Both the position numbers and the translations under genes were made by a program. From NCBI RefSeq assembly GCF_029210365.1, contig NZ_JARGES010000046.1, forward strand, positions 186,001 to 250,000: DNA of 64,000 nt, read 5' to 3'. The first letter of the stretch is position 1; each line of letters opens with the position of its first letter. The notes beneath the pieces are model-generated. The model searched no databases. It was not told where the DNA came from and saw only the letters and a list, made by a program, of their open reading frames with translations. This DNA comes from Mesorhizobium sp. YIM 152430 (GTDB lineage Bacteria; Pseudomonadota; Alphaproteobacteria; Rhizobiales; Rhizobiaceae). This document shows, piece by piece, positions 26,843 to 35,878 of the stretch.

Positions 26843-28645
26843 GTGATCGCAATGATGTCGACCCGCGAAAAGCGGGCTGTGTGCGAGTGCGTTGAGTTGA
26901 AATCGAGCCGAACCCGATCCTTCGACTGGATGGGCCAAATTCTTGGCTCCTGCGAGCGGCTTGTCCATGCGCGCCTCGGCGATGCTGCGGCGCGCGAGCG
27001 CCAGGCCCGGCTGATCGCGACGCAACTCGGGGCGCCCTTCTTCCTGACGGCGATCGCGGCGCCGCTGGTGCTCGGCGCCTGGGGCGCCAATGCCGCTGTG
27101 GGCGTCGCCGCGGCGATCTTCGCATTGTCATGGACGCAGGCCGTGATCGCCGCTTCGGGAGGACATTTCCGGTTGGTCGCAGGCACGGGCCTGGCTGTGG
27201 CACTGGCCATTGGCGGCCTCGGCCTCTGGATGGGCGCGCCGGCGCCGGTCGTCCTCCTCCTCGCGCTCGCGATGATCGGCGAGGCGGCCTGGGTATCGGG
27301 CTCGCGGACTTCGGCCAGCAAGGCGGCCGTCGCAGCGATCCCGCTCGCCATGGCCGCCTTCTTCGCAAGGGACGCGGCCGATGCGACGGCGACGATCACC
27401 GGCGCGGGCGCAGCGATCGGATATCTGATGCTGGCGCTGCCGCGCCTCGTCGGATTGGTGACTGCCCGGCCGGCGCAAACGCAGGCCGAGGCGAGCCTCG
27501 ACGCGCGCATGGACGCGGTGATTCTGACGCTGACGCGCGAGGGCGAGGTGGCCGGCGCATCCGAACAGGCACGGCGCATACTGGGCCTCGAACCGGATTT
27601 GTTGACAGGCGCGGGTTTCTTCGAGCGCGTGCGCGTCAGTGATCGGGTGAAGCTCTTGTGCGCGCTCGCCTCTGATACCGCAGAGCCGCAGCATCTTCAT
27701 CTGACGCTGCGTGTCCCCGGTGCCCTGCCGGGCGACACCGCCCATTTCGATGCGAGCCTCGAATTGCTGCGGGGCGAGGGGGTATGGACCGCGATCCTGC
27801 GCGATGCGACGGAAGTCTCCGATCTTCGCGCCGCGCTCGACGATGCGGGAGACCAGGCGGCTGCGCTCGAAATTGCCAAGAGCCGCTTCCTTGCCGCGGT
27901 CAGCCACGAATTGCGCACGCCGCTGAATGCGATCATCGGCTTTTCCGACCTTCTGCTGCACCAGGCGGTATCGGGGCCGCTGCCGGCAAAGCAGGCCGAG
28001 CATGTCGGCCTCATCCGCGAGGCGGGCAACCATCTTCTGGCGGTGGTCAATTCGATCCTCGACATCTCGAAGATCGAGGCCGGCGCCTATTCGATTCACC
28101 CCGAGCCGTTCGAACTCGTCGCCGCGCTGGAACTGACCGCTTCGCTGATGGCGAGCCAGGCAGCCGAAAAGGGCGTGGCACTGGGTATCGCGGACACAAG
28201 CGCCGTCGGCGAACTCGACGCCGACCAGCGCGCGGTTCAGCAGATCCTGCTCAACCTCGTCTCGAACGCGATCAAGTTCACGCCGCAGGGTGGGCGCGTC
28301 ACCCTGTCGGCGGCACGGCAGGGCGAGCGGATCGCACTGATGGTCAGCGATACCGGCATCGGCATCGCCGCCGCCGATCTCGCCGGGCTCGGCCGGCCGT
28401 TCGCACAGGTGCAGAACGACTACACGCGCAACTATGAGGGCACCGGGCTCGGCCTGTCCCTCGTCAAGGGACTGGTGGCGCTGCATGACGGCGACCTTTC
28501 CATCGAAAGCGCACCCGGCGCAGGAACCACCGTCACCGTGAGCTTTCCCGCACAGCGTCGTACGAACCCGGTGACGGTCCTGAACACGACGGCGAACGGA
28601 AATGGGCAAAGGAATCATGGCAGCACGTTCCGCAAAATCGCGTAA
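26843..28645 (+). CDS. Membrane PAS-domain sensor histidine kinase
   Basis: A 600-residue kinase. About five to six hydrophobic helices occupy residues 55-205, a PAS-like domain about 215-325, and the kinase core the rest. The phospho-acceptor His is in SRFLAAVSHELRTPLNAIIG; the ATPase boxes are NLVSNAIKFTPQGG, SDTGIGI and NYEGTGLGLSLVKGL. The layout resembles the DivJ/PleC-type cell-cycle kinases of alphaproteobacteria, but no response regulator is adjacent to confirm this. GTG at 26843 is the first start; in-frame ATGs at 26852 and 26855 are equally possible. The end overlaps the next gene. Confidence 0.82.
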   Translation: MIAMMSTREKRAVCECVELKSSRTRSFDWMGQILGSCERLVHARLGDAAARERQARLIATQLGAPFFLTAIAAPLVLGAWGANAAVGVAAAIFALSWTQAVIAASGGHFRLVAGTGLAVALAIGGLGLWMGAPAPVVLLLALAMIGEAAWVSGSRTSASKAAVAAIPLAMAAFFARDAADATATITGAGAAIGYLMLALPRLVGLVTARPAQTQAEASLDARMDAVILTLTREGEVAGASEQARRILGLEPDLLTGAGFFERVRVSDRVKLLCALASDTAEPQHLHLTLRVPGALPGDTAHFDASLELLRGEGVWTAILRDATEVSDLRAALDDAGDQAAALEIAKSRFLAAVSHELRTPLNAIIGFSDLLLHQAVSGPLPAKQAEHVGLIREAGNHLLAVVNSILDISKIEAGAYSIHPEPFELVAALELTASLMASQAAEKGVALGIADTSAVGELDADQRAVQQILLNLVSNAIKFTPQGGRVTLSAARQGERIALMVSDTGIGIAAADLAGLGRPFAQVQNDYTRNYEGTGLGLSLVKGLVALHDGDLSIESAPGAGTTVTVSFPAQRRTNPVTVLNTTANGNGQRNHGSTFRKIA

Positions 28646-29462
28646 GCGCAAGCAAAGTCCCGGTCTGCTGGCCGCGGGCCTGGCGGCGACGGGACGCGCG
28701 ATTGCCGAACGCCCCGTGGGCGTGGGCGGCGTGACGGCGTTCGCCATCACCTTCGCCTTCGTCGCCGCCAATGCGATCTGGTATCAGCCGCACCAGCACA
28801 CGAACGCCTTCTTCGCAACGCGGCATCTGCCGCCGCGCGAGCGGGCCGAACCCGTCGACGTGACGCGGCTGGAACTGCGTCCGGAAATCGACCTGCCGGA
28901 AGAGGCGATGCAGCCGACACCGGTCGCAAGACCTCAAGCCGGCCAGCGGCCGGCGGTCATGCCTGCGCAGCCGATACAGTCGGTCACGCCTTCGGATGCC
29001 CGTCAGGCCGTGGTGGCGGAGGTCCAGCGGGTGCTGGCGGACCTGAAGCTCTACACCGGCGCGATCGACGGATTGACCGGACCCCGGACCGATGAGGCCG
29101 TGCAGGTCTATCGCGAGCGCATCGGGCTTGCGCCGGATGGCGGCATCGACGGCGAGCTGCTGCGCCATCTGGGCGCCAGGACGCAGGTTGAGGGCGAGGC
29201 GGCAGCGGTAGAGCGGGCCGCACGCGCCGCGACCGACCAGATGCAGACCGCATCCGCGCCTTCGGGCGGCGACCAGCGCATATTGCGCATCCAGGCGGGT
29301 CTGCGCGCCTTCGGCAACCAGGGTATCGACCTCGACGGTCGGGTCGGCCCGCGCACCGTGGCGGCGATCAAGGAATTCCAGAGCCTTTTCGGCCTGCCCG
29401 AGACCGGAGCGCCGGATGAGCCGACCTATGCCAAGATGAAGGAAATCGGTCTGACCGACTGA
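28602..29462 (+). CDS. Membrane protein with two peptidoglycan-binding domains
   Basis: A 286-residue protein: basic N-terminus, one transmembrane helix (VGVGGVTAFAITFAFVAANA), a proline-rich linker and two PG_binding_1-like repeats. These are at about residues 130-185 (VLADLKLYTGAIDGLTGPRT) and 220-280 (GIDLDGRVGPRTVAAIKEFQ). Such proteins sit in the inner membrane with the repeats contacting the cell wall. It overlaps the kinase gene by 44 bp; an ATG at 28617 is an alternative. The overlap suggests co-expression with the kinase. Confidence 0.8.
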   Translation: MGKGIMAARSAKSRKRKQSPGLLAAGLAATGRAIAERPVGVGGVTAFAITFAFVAANAIWYQPHQHTNAFFATRHLPPRERAEPVDVTRLELRPEIDLPEEAMQPTPVARPQAGQRPAVMPAQPIQSVTPSDARQAVVAEVQRVLADLKLYTGAIDGLTGPRTDEAVQVYRERIGLAPDGGIDGELLRHLGARTQVEGEAAAVERAARAATDQMQTASAPSGGDQRILRIQAGLRAFGNQGIDLDGRVGPRTVAAIKEFQSLFGLPETGAPDEPTYAKMKEIGLTD

Positions 29463-29473
29463 CGGACACCGAC

Positions 29474-29806
29474 ATGCGCGTGACTTCCGACCTTTGGGTT
29501 TCGGCCATGCTGCGAAGGGTCTTCGCATCCGGCGGCTATGGCGCAGTCGTCAGGCGCGGCGCGAGCGAGGCCGGCGCGATCTTCATCGTCGTGCGCTCGC
29601 GGATGGGCGAGGCGACGCTCTATGCGCCGCGCGCGCAATCCGACTACGGTGGGGCAAGGCCCGACGAGCGAATCTTCTCAGCCGTGCTGGAAGCTGCCGA
29701 CGATGCGGCGATCGAGGCGCGGTTAGAGAAGGAGCGGCGGTTCGATACGGATTTGTGGGTGGTCGAGATCGAGGCGGACCAGAGGCTGGTCGACGAATTG
29801 CTCTAA
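29474..29806 (+). CDS. DUF1491 family protein
   Basis: A 110-residue protein with the DUF1491 pattern: MRVTSDLWVSAMLRRVFASG at the N-terminus, the central AGAIFIVVRSRMGEATLYAP, and the acidic C-terminus. Function unknown. It follows the peptidoglycan-binding protein by 11 bp and converges on the DUF2336 gene with a 4-bp stop overlap. Confidence 0.85.
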   Translation: MRVTSDLWVSAMLRRVFASGGYGAVVRRGASEAGAIFIVVRSRMGEATLYAPRAQSDYGGARPDERIFSAVLEAADDAAIEARLEKERRFDTDLWVVEIEADQRLVDELL

Positions 29807-30651
29807 GGCTTGGCCGAGCCAAGCCGCGTCACCGACGCCGACCTTGCGGTGTCGGCCAGATAATCCTCGACGAAAGCGCGGATGGCGGCGGGCTTGGCGA
29901 AGCGGTGTGGGTGCGTGGCGGAGGCGATGAGGTAGGCTTCCTCAGCGGAAAGACCGAGGCGCTTCAGTGCCGCCGAAAGGGTGGTCATCACCGGATCGGC
30001 CAGGAGACCGGCGGCGGCGTGTTCGTCGATTCCCAGCAGGCTTGCCAGGGTGGCCCGGACGATGGACGGGTTGCCGGTGAGCGCTGCCGCCCGCAGTTTC
30101 AGATAGGGCGTGGGCGCTTCCGTCCAGCGGGCCGTGCGCGTCTCGGCCGCGGGCGCCATCATCGCGCGCAGCCTGTCGAGCGTCGCGGGTAGCAGGGAGG
30201 TCGGGGCAGGTGAGGCCGCTTCCTCGTTGACGGAGCGCGATTTCAGCGAGGCGATCAGGTTCGCGATGCGCGGGTCGAGGTCGCGGCGACGCTCGATGGC
30301 CAGCGCATGGCCAAGCCCGTGCCGGCCGATCAGAGCGAGAAGGTCGATGTCGCGCAGCGCGGACGAGCGCACCAGAAGCGGGGCGCAGACATCGACGGGT
30401 TCGGCGCAGAGGCGCCGCACCAGCGTGGCGGGCGGATTGAGGCATTCCGACAGCGCGGCCGCGACATAGCGCAGGGTTTCGCGCGAGGCGTGGGCGAGGA
30501 GAGGTGTCGCCAGATCCTCGATCTGGGCAACCTCCTGGCGCGAGGGGCGCAGGATGGAACAGAAGGCGGAGACGGCCGCGCGCAACAGGCGATCGGACTT
30601 GGTGCTTTGTGCTGCACTGGCGGCAAACTGCCGGAACTCGACGCTGGACAC
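29803..30651 (-). CDS. DUF2336 family protein
   Basis: A 282-residue, mainly helical protein of the alphaproteobacterial DUF2336 family, with HEAT-like blocks such as IEDLATPLLAHASRETLRYV, LVRRLCAEPVDVCAPLLVRS and LDRLRAMM. No catalytic motif or signal peptide is seen. The start is GTG at 30651. Function unknown. Confidence 0.78.
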   Translation of the reverse strand: MSSVEFRQFAASAAQSTKSDRLLRAAVSAFCSILRPSRQEVAQIEDLATPLLAHASRETLRYVAAALSECLNPPATLVRRLCAEPVDVCAPLLVRSSALRDIDLLALIGRHGLGHALAIERRRDLDPRIANLIASLKSRSVNEEAASPAPTSLLPATLDRLRAMMAPAAETRTARWTEAPTPYLKLRAAALTGNPSIVRATLASLLGIDEHAAAGLLADPVMTTLSAALKRLGLSAEEAYLIASATHPHRFAKPAAIRAFVEDYLADTARSASVTRLGSAKP

Positions 30652-30835
30652 TGGTTACGCCCGATCTCGCGGATACTCGAATACACAGGGAGACGGCAGG
30701 ATCGAACCGAACGCCCGCCACCCATCGTTCAACTTAGCGCAAATGCGTTATGCACTTATTAACCGTGGCCGCGGCATATCGGATTCGGAGGCGTTGCGTA
30801 GAAGCTCCAAGAACCGTGAACTGCGAGCAACGACC

Positions 30836-30991
30836 ATGGCGACGATTGTCAGGCTTCGGCCCAAGGCCACGACACGCTCCCGACCCGCACCGCCGGGCGA
30901 GGGGAAGATCATCATCTTTCCACGCGTGCGTTATGAAAGACTGGCCGACGCACCGGCCACCAAGCCGAGATCCCGCCGAAAGAAAGCCTGA
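30836..30991 (+). CDS. Small basic protein
   Basis: A 51-residue reading frame starting MATIVRLRPKATTRSR and ending with a Lys/Arg cluster (SRRKKA). The IIIFPRVRYER centre gives it a protein-like pattern. Similar small basic proteins occur in rhizobia, from memory. No strong ribosome site is seen, so the start is uncertain. It stops directly against the convergent DUF1254 gene. Confidence 0.5.
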   Translation: MATIVRLRPKATTRSRPAPPGEGKIIIFPRVRYERLADAPATKPRSRRKKA

Positions 30992-31531
30992 TCATCTCAG
31001 CCGGCAATCGAGTCCGGCGAGATAGCGCGAGACGGTCGGCTCGAAGGTCGGGTCCGGCATGAACGCGCGCACCACGACAATTCCTTCCTGAACCTCCGTT
31101 TCCACGAAGACGGCCGTGCCGAAATCCGCAGCCTGGCTGTTGCGAAGCTCGGTCAACTGGGCCGAGGTAGCGACGAGGAAATCGAGCTGCCCCTCGCTCG
31201 ACGTGCGGTCGTTGATCGAGAAGATGTTCTGGCCCGTCCGGTCGTAGATCGACATCGACCAGTAGGGAACGTCACCTTCCGCCTGGAGGTGGACGATGCC
31301 TTCCGACAGGTCGATGCGGCAGGCGGCGGCCTCGAAGAGCGGATCGGGCAGATGCAGCATGTTGGCACCAGACGCCGGATCGATCCGCACCACTTCGTAA
31401 AACGGCGCGCGCGCTTCGAGCCGCGCCCAGACATCGGTCTCCGTCAGATGCGGAATGAGCAGCAGCACCAGAACGTGAACGATGCCGGCGCCGACGAGGC
31501 CGACGAGGATGGCGCGCAGGAACCTACCCAT
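30992..31531 (-). CDS. DUF1254 family membrane protein
   Basis: A 179-residue protein with one N-terminal helix (FLRAILVGLVGAGIVHVLVL) and a DUF1254-type extracytoplasmic domain (ACRIDLSEGIVHLQAEGD, YWSMSIYDRTGQNIFSINDR). It overlaps the upstream DUF1214 gene by 8 bp; the two domains are often found together, sometimes fused. Function unknown. Confidence 0.82.
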   Translation of the reverse strand: MGRFLRAILVGLVGAGIVHVLVLLLIPHLTETDVWARLEARAPFYEVVRIDPASGANMLHLPDPLFEAAACRIDLSEGIVHLQAEGDVPYWSMSIYDRTGQNIFSINDRTSSEGQLDFLVATSAQLTELRNSQAADFGTAVFVETEVQEGIVVVRAFMPDPTFEPTVSRYLAGLDCRLR

Positions 31532-32090
31532 CGCAGTGCCCCCGAACGATGCGCGGCAAGGTGATCTCGGCGAAGTCCGCCGTGCCGATCGTCGGTGTAT
31601 CGTAGACGGCCAGGACGAGGCGAAAAGCGCCGCCGGCGCCGATCTGAAGCCAGTTTCCCGGTGCAAGACGGCGCGACAGCGCGATCGTAAACGAGCCGGA
31701 CGCATCGCGCAGAAGCGCGAGCGACTGGAGCGCGCGCGGCGCGTCGCTTGCGCCTGGCTGAACGGCATGGATGGTCCAGAACCGCGAGGCGGGCACGCTT
31801 CCGGTGACGACATAGTCGCACGAGCCGCGCAGCGGCTGGCCGGTCGCATCGCGCGCGGCAACGAACTGCACGCCTTCGGCCGCGCCCAGCGACAGCTTGC
31901 CCTCGCGCGCGAAACGGGCCTTGGCATAAGGATCGGCCAACGGTGTTCCCTCGGTCGGATTGACGCTCCATTCGCCGATCGTCAATGCGCCGAAATCCTC
32001 GACCTCTTCCATCATCAGCCAGACGCTGCCCGCACCGCCGCCAAGGGCGATGACGAGCGCAAGCGCGATGAGTAGGAGGGATTTCAGCAT
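31524..32090 (-). CDS. DUF1214 family protein
   Basis: A 188-residue protein with an N-terminal membrane anchor (LLLIALALVIALGGGAGSVW) and the DUF1214 domain, with WSVNPTEGTPLADPYAKARF and the C-terminal PRIVRGHCDG. It is the first gene of a two-gene operon with DUF1254. Function unknown; related proteins are found in many alphaproteobacteria. Confidence 0.82.
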   Translation of the reverse strand: MLKSLLLIALALVIALGGGAGSVWLMMEEVEDFGALTIGEWSVNPTEGTPLADPYAKARFAREGKLSLGAAEGVQFVAARDATGQPLRGSCDYVVTGSVPASRFWTIHAVQPGASDAPRALQSLALLRDASGSFTIALSRRLAPGNWLQIGAGGAFRLVLAVYDTPTIGTADFAEITLPRIVRGHCDG

Positions 32091-32183
32091 CGGGAATTTC
32101 GTTCAGGCCGGCCGGAGTTCAGCTTGGCGGACTTGTCCGCCAAACGGCACTTACACGACGCGCCATAAAAAATCATGTGGTTG

Positions 32184-34337
32184 TCAAAGTGCCGACAGCG
32201 TTTCGGGCTGGTCCGGCAGCCTGACGACGGGCGCCTGCCGGAATGCGTCGGACATGTCGACGAGAAGGCGCGTCGTGCGGTTCGACAGCAAGGCGGGGCG
32301 CTCTTCCTGCTCGGCCCTGTCCGCAGCAGCCTGCGCCTCGCCCGTCCCGACCTCGGCGACGAGCTTTTCGTCGACGAACGGCTTCTCGATGCCGGGAATG
32401 GGCTTCAGTTCGACGTTCTGATGCGCATAGGTCATCAGGCGTTGCCAGGTCATCGCGGGCAGCGAACCGCCGGTCATGTTGTTGGTGGTCGAGAAATCGT
32501 CGTTCCCCATCCAGACGGCGGCGGTGTAGTTGCCGGTGAAGCCGACATACCAGGCGTCGCGATAAGCCTGAGTCGTACCGGTCTTGCCGGCCGAGCGGAT
32601 ACCTTCGAGGGCGGCGCGGCGGGCCGTTCCCCATTCGGGGATCTGGACGAGGATCGAGTTGAGCGACGAGAGCGCCTCGGGCGACAGGGCAGGGACGGGC
32701 GGCGGCGCGTCGCGGCCGAAATCATAGACCACGTCGCCCGCATGGGTGAGCATCTGGTTGATGCCGTGGCGCGTGCCGGCGACGCCGCCGGCGGCCAGCG
32801 TGTTGTAGGCGGTCGCCTGATCCATGACGGTGAGGCTCGACGTGCCGAGCACCATGGTCTTGTGCGTGCTGATCTCCGATTCGACGCCCATCGCATAGGC
32901 GATGTCGCGGATCGGCTCGGTGCCCAGATGCTCGCGCGCGAGACGGACCGGGACGGTGTTGATCGAGCGCACCAGCGCCTCGGTGAGCGACATGCGGCCC
33001 GAGAAACGGCGGGCATAATTTTGCGGCGACCAGCCGTTCCAGTTGATCGGCCCGTCGGAAATCACCGAATCCGGCGTGAAGCCGGCCTCCATGGCGGCCG
33101 CATAGACATAGGTCTTGAAGGACGAGCCGGTCTGGCGCAGCGCGCGCGTCGCGCGATTGAACTGGCTGCGGCCGTAGTCCCGTCCGCCGACCATGGCGCG
33201 CACCGCGCCATTGTCCTCGATCAGAACGATCGCGCCTTCGGTGACGCGATATTCGGAGCCGTGCTGGCGAAGGTGGAATTCGAGCGATTCCTCGGCGGCG
33301 CGCTGCATGTCGAGATCGATCGTCGTACGGGCGACGAGTGATTGCGGACCGTTCTTCGGCGCGTGTTTCTTCACCTCCTCGAACGCCCAGTCGAGGAAAT
33401 AATCCGGGCTTTCCTGATTGGCCCGGTCGACGGCCGTTGCGGGGCGCAGGCGCGCCGAGAGCACTTCGCCCTCCGACATCATCCGGCTGTCGACGAGATT
33501 GTTCAGGACGACATTGGCGCGGCCGCGCGCGGCGGGCAGGTTGATGTGCGGCGCGTAGTTGCCCGGCGCCTTGAACAGGCCGGCCAGCATGGCGGCTTCG
33601 GCGAGCGTCACGTCCTTGATGTGCTTGTCGAAATAGAAATCGGCGGCCGCCGTGATGCCGAACGTGCCGCCGCCCATATAGGCGCGGTCGAGATAGAGCT
33701 GGAGAATTTCCTTCTTCGACAGATTGGCCTCGAGCCAGAGCGCGAGGAACGCTTCCTTGATCTTGCGCTCCATCGACCGTTCGTTGGTCAGGAACAGGTT
33801 CTTGGCGAGCTGCTGGGTGAGCGTCGAGCCGCCTTGGACGACCGAGTTGGCGCGCACGTTCTGCGACATGGCGCGGGCAAGGCCGATGACGTCGATGCCG
33901 AAATGCTCGAAGAAGCGCCGGTCCTCGGTGGCCAGCACGGCCTTGATGACGTGATCGGGCATCTCGTCGACGGGGACCGAATCGCGCTGGATGATGCCAC
34001 GCTGGCCGATCTCGTTGCCGTAGCGGTCGAGAAAGGTGACAGCGTATTCACCCTGACTGCGCCAGTCGCGCGCCGTTTCCTCGAAGGCGGGCATGGCGAG
34101 AGCGAGCATGACGATCGAGCCGGCGGTGCCGAGCGTGAAGGCTTCGCTCGACATTTCGACGACGCCGCGGCGCCAGCCGGTGACCTTGAAACGGCGGAAG
34201 AAGATGGTGACGTTTTCCCAGCGCTCGCGCGCGCGAAAACCGGCCTCGTAGAGCGAGGAATCGATCCACGCGTCGAGCGCAAGCAGACGGCCCGGCCGCG
34301 ACGCCTTCCTCTTGCGAGCCGAAAACGGATTCTTCAT
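32184..34337 (-). CDS. Penicillin-binding protein 1A (class A)
   Basis: A 717-residue bifunctional peptidoglycan synthase. A cytoplasmic basic segment is followed by one membrane helix (about residues 70-90). The glycosyltransferase domain has ATEDRRFFEHFGIDVIGLAR and the GGSTLTQQLAKNLFL motif. The transpeptidase domain has the S-x-x-K motif in RQTGSSFKTYV, an SxN-type motif in VRSINTVPVRLA, and KTGTT. ATG at 34337 is used; the frame is open to 34469, but that 44-residue stretch has no conserved features. Its upstream neighbour is the mobile region. Confidence 0.92.
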   Translation of the reverse strand: MKNPFSARKRKASRPGRLLALDAWIDSSLYEAGFRARERWENVTIFFRRFKVTGWRRGVVEMSSEAFTLGTAGSIVMLALAMPAFEETARDWRSQGEYAVTFLDRYGNEIGQRGIIQRDSVPVDEMPDHVIKAVLATEDRRFFEHFGIDVIGLARAMSQNVRANSVVQGGSTLTQQLAKNLFLTNERSMERKIKEAFLALWLEANLSKKEILQLYLDRAYMGGGTFGITAAADFYFDKHIKDVTLAEAAMLAGLFKAPGNYAPHINLPAARGRANVVLNNLVDSRMMSEGEVLSARLRPATAVDRANQESPDYFLDWAFEEVKKHAPKNGPQSLVARTTIDLDMQRAAEESLEFHLRQHGSEYRVTEGAIVLIEDNGAVRAMVGGRDYGRSQFNRATRALRQTGSSFKTYVYAAAMEAGFTPDSVISDGPINWNGWSPQNYARRFSGRMSLTEALVRSINTVPVRLAREHLGTEPIRDIAYAMGVESEISTHKTMVLGTSSLTVMDQATAYNTLAAGGVAGTRHGINQMLTHAGDVVYDFGRDAPPPVPALSPEALSSLNSILVQIPEWGTARRAALEGIRSAGKTGTTQAYRDAWYVGFTGNYTAAVWMGNDDFSTTNNMTGGSLPAMTWQRLMTYAHQNVELKPIPGIEKPFVDEKLVAEVGTGEAQAAADRAEQEERPALLSNRTTRLLVDMSDAFRQAPVVRLPDQPETLSAL

Positions 34338-34526
34338 TAGCCCACTGCGCCCAATGCCCGAACGCCCCCGCTCGACCTGCAACCAGGAAGCGAAGGCGGC
34401 ACAACCCTTCAGGCGAGAAGTGTCCTCCAAAAGTCGCTCCCCCACAAGGGTCGCGACCGGCTTTGGCACAGTATCGTGAACGGAAAAACAAGGGCGTCGC
34501 TAACGGGCAACAGTGGCCGTTGGGGC

Positions 34527-35390
34527 ATGGCGAAATGCAAATTCGTGCGCAATGCCGACCGCGCCTCGACCCTCTACACCGACTCGTCGCGCCTCTATGC
34601 GCGCACTGGCGAAGAATACGCCTCACACAAGACCACCAATCACGCTCGCGGCGAACATGTCCGCTACGAAGGCGCGGAAGTGGTTCACTCCAACACCATC
34701 GAAAGCGTCTTCTCCGTCTTCAAGCGCGGCATGGTTGGTGTCTACCAGCATTGCGGCGAAGCGCACTTGCACCGCTACCTTGGCGATGCCGTCCACAACC
34801 TTCGATGCTCCCTCGACTATGTCGTGAATGAATTGCTTGGCTGGAAAGACACGCGGCTCACCTTCCCTATGGGGGAAGAGCGGGAGGAACTTGTAGAGTC
34901 CTTCCGAACTCAACCTGAAACCGTTGGGGGAAAAACCAAAGGCAAAGGCCGGAATGCCGCCATAGAGATGGCCGTTAACGGCATTGGCACATTCATTGTC
35001 GATGAAATACGCCCTTACAAATCCGACGACGGGTTTCTTTGGCCCCTCGGCAAACTCGACGGACGTGACAAGCACAGGCTCTTGATCCCGGTCCTCGTGC
35101 CCCAGACCATTAGAGGGATTAACGTGGTCGATAAGAACGACAACCGGATGATCAACTGCATTGCGCGGGTGAGCGCTGGGGGCGTCGGGAACATCGCCCA
35201 ATTCGGTGCTGGCGGGCTCAAAATAGAGAGCTATGGAAAACCTACCGCTGAGATATTTTTGAACGAGCCCGGCGTTGTTGAGAGCGAGCGCATGTTTCCA
35301 ACGCTGGTTCAAATGTCGCAAGCCGTCGCGCAAACGATCGGCCGCATAGAGGAATTCGCCCTCAGCAGTGGATGGGTTCGCCCCTCCTAA
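34527..35390 (+). pseudogene. Chimeric gene: IS1595 transposase fragment fused to a passenger protein
   Basis: A 287-residue open frame in two parts. Residues 7-85 (34545-34781) match the C-terminal catalytic region of the complete transposase at 36826-37827 at 75 of 79 positions, including HSNTIESVFSVFKRG. After HLHRYL it switches to an unrelated sequence, GDAVHNLRCSLDYVVNELLG, a pattern seen in hypothetical proteins with an HNLRSALDH-like motif. The transposase N-terminus and first catalytic Asp are absent. The frame is open, so a hybrid protein could be made, but the simplest reading is a deletion joining two genes of an older element. Confidence 0.7.
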
Positions 35391-35457
35391 ATCTGTACCG
35401 GCCTGTCGCGAATCAGTAGGTATTATTTCCTCTGGGACGTCAGGTATATAATTAGGA
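34545..35457 (+). mobile_element. Remnant of an IS1595-family element
   Basis: This stretch contains the transposase fragment (34545-34781), the fused passenger sequence, and at its right edge GTATATAATTAGGA (35444-35457), which shares its outer sequence with the terminal repeat of the complete neighbouring element. No matching left end was found between 34338 and 34545, so the left part is lost. The transposase fragment is on the plus strand, opposite to the neighbour's. Confidence 0.65.
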
Positions 35458-35477
35458 AAATAATCCTAATTATATAC
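35444..35477. repeat. Head-to-head junction of two IS1595 terminal repeats
   Basis: GTATATAATTAGGA (35444-35457) faces its exact reverse complement (35464-35477) across a 6-bp spacer AAATAA. The left arm is the right end of the remnant element and the right arm the left end of the complete element. Counted from the repeat tips (…TTAGG / CCTAA…), the spacer is 8 bp, the usual target-site length of this IS family. Confidence 0.8.
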
Positions 35478-35594
35478 GTGACAAAGTATCGTCCTTTGGC
35501 CTATGATTCGGATGCGTGACAGGCCGGGTTTGTGGATAAAGAAAAGGCGTCAAGCGACTTGGCAAAAATCGTTTGGCGCTTAATGTGAATGCGG

Positions 35595-35668
35595 TGGAGC
35601 TGTCGGGGATCGAACCCGAGGGTGGAGGTCGGAAATCTACGCACCGGGACAACCAGTCCCACAGCCCC
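35595..35668 (-). ncRNA. tRNA-like / tmRNA acceptor-like sequence
   Basis: Read on the minus strand, GGGGCTG (35668-35662) pairs with CAGCTCC (35602-35596) as a 7-bp acceptor stem, followed by an A discriminator and CC. A canonical T arm, TCGGG-TTCGATC-CCCGA, precedes the 3' strand. A GGAC/GTCC D-like stem is present but no valid anticodon arm can be drawn. The acceptor sequence equals that of typical tmRNA ends. Upstream on the same strand (to about 35810) several strong hairpins occur. This is either the acceptor piece of a permuted alphaproteobacterial tmRNA without its coding piece, or a tRNA-derived remnant. Confidence 0.45.
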
Positions 35669-35878
35669 ACGCATACGACGGAGAACTCGACGGCGTCTCC
35701 GAAGGCACCCGTAAGGGTTGCGCCAGCTAATGGGCCGTTTAAGGCGTGCAGGCGGTTCAATGAGGTTGCACCCTCGAATCGCCTGCACCCGTCGCATCAG
35801 CAGGGACAGAGAAACGTGACTCGCGATCCCGCGCAAAGTCCGAATCGCAAGATCAACGTTACTTCACAGGGAGCGGAG

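Noticed and set aside
34338-34469. 44-residue N-terminal extension of PBP1A
   Set aside because: No conserved features; class A PBPs begin with the short basic cytoplasmic segment found at 34337.
35595-35668. Functional tRNA gene
   Set aside because: Acceptor and T arms fit, but no anticodon stem-loop can be formed and the D loop is too short. Reported instead as tRNA-like/tmRNA-like.
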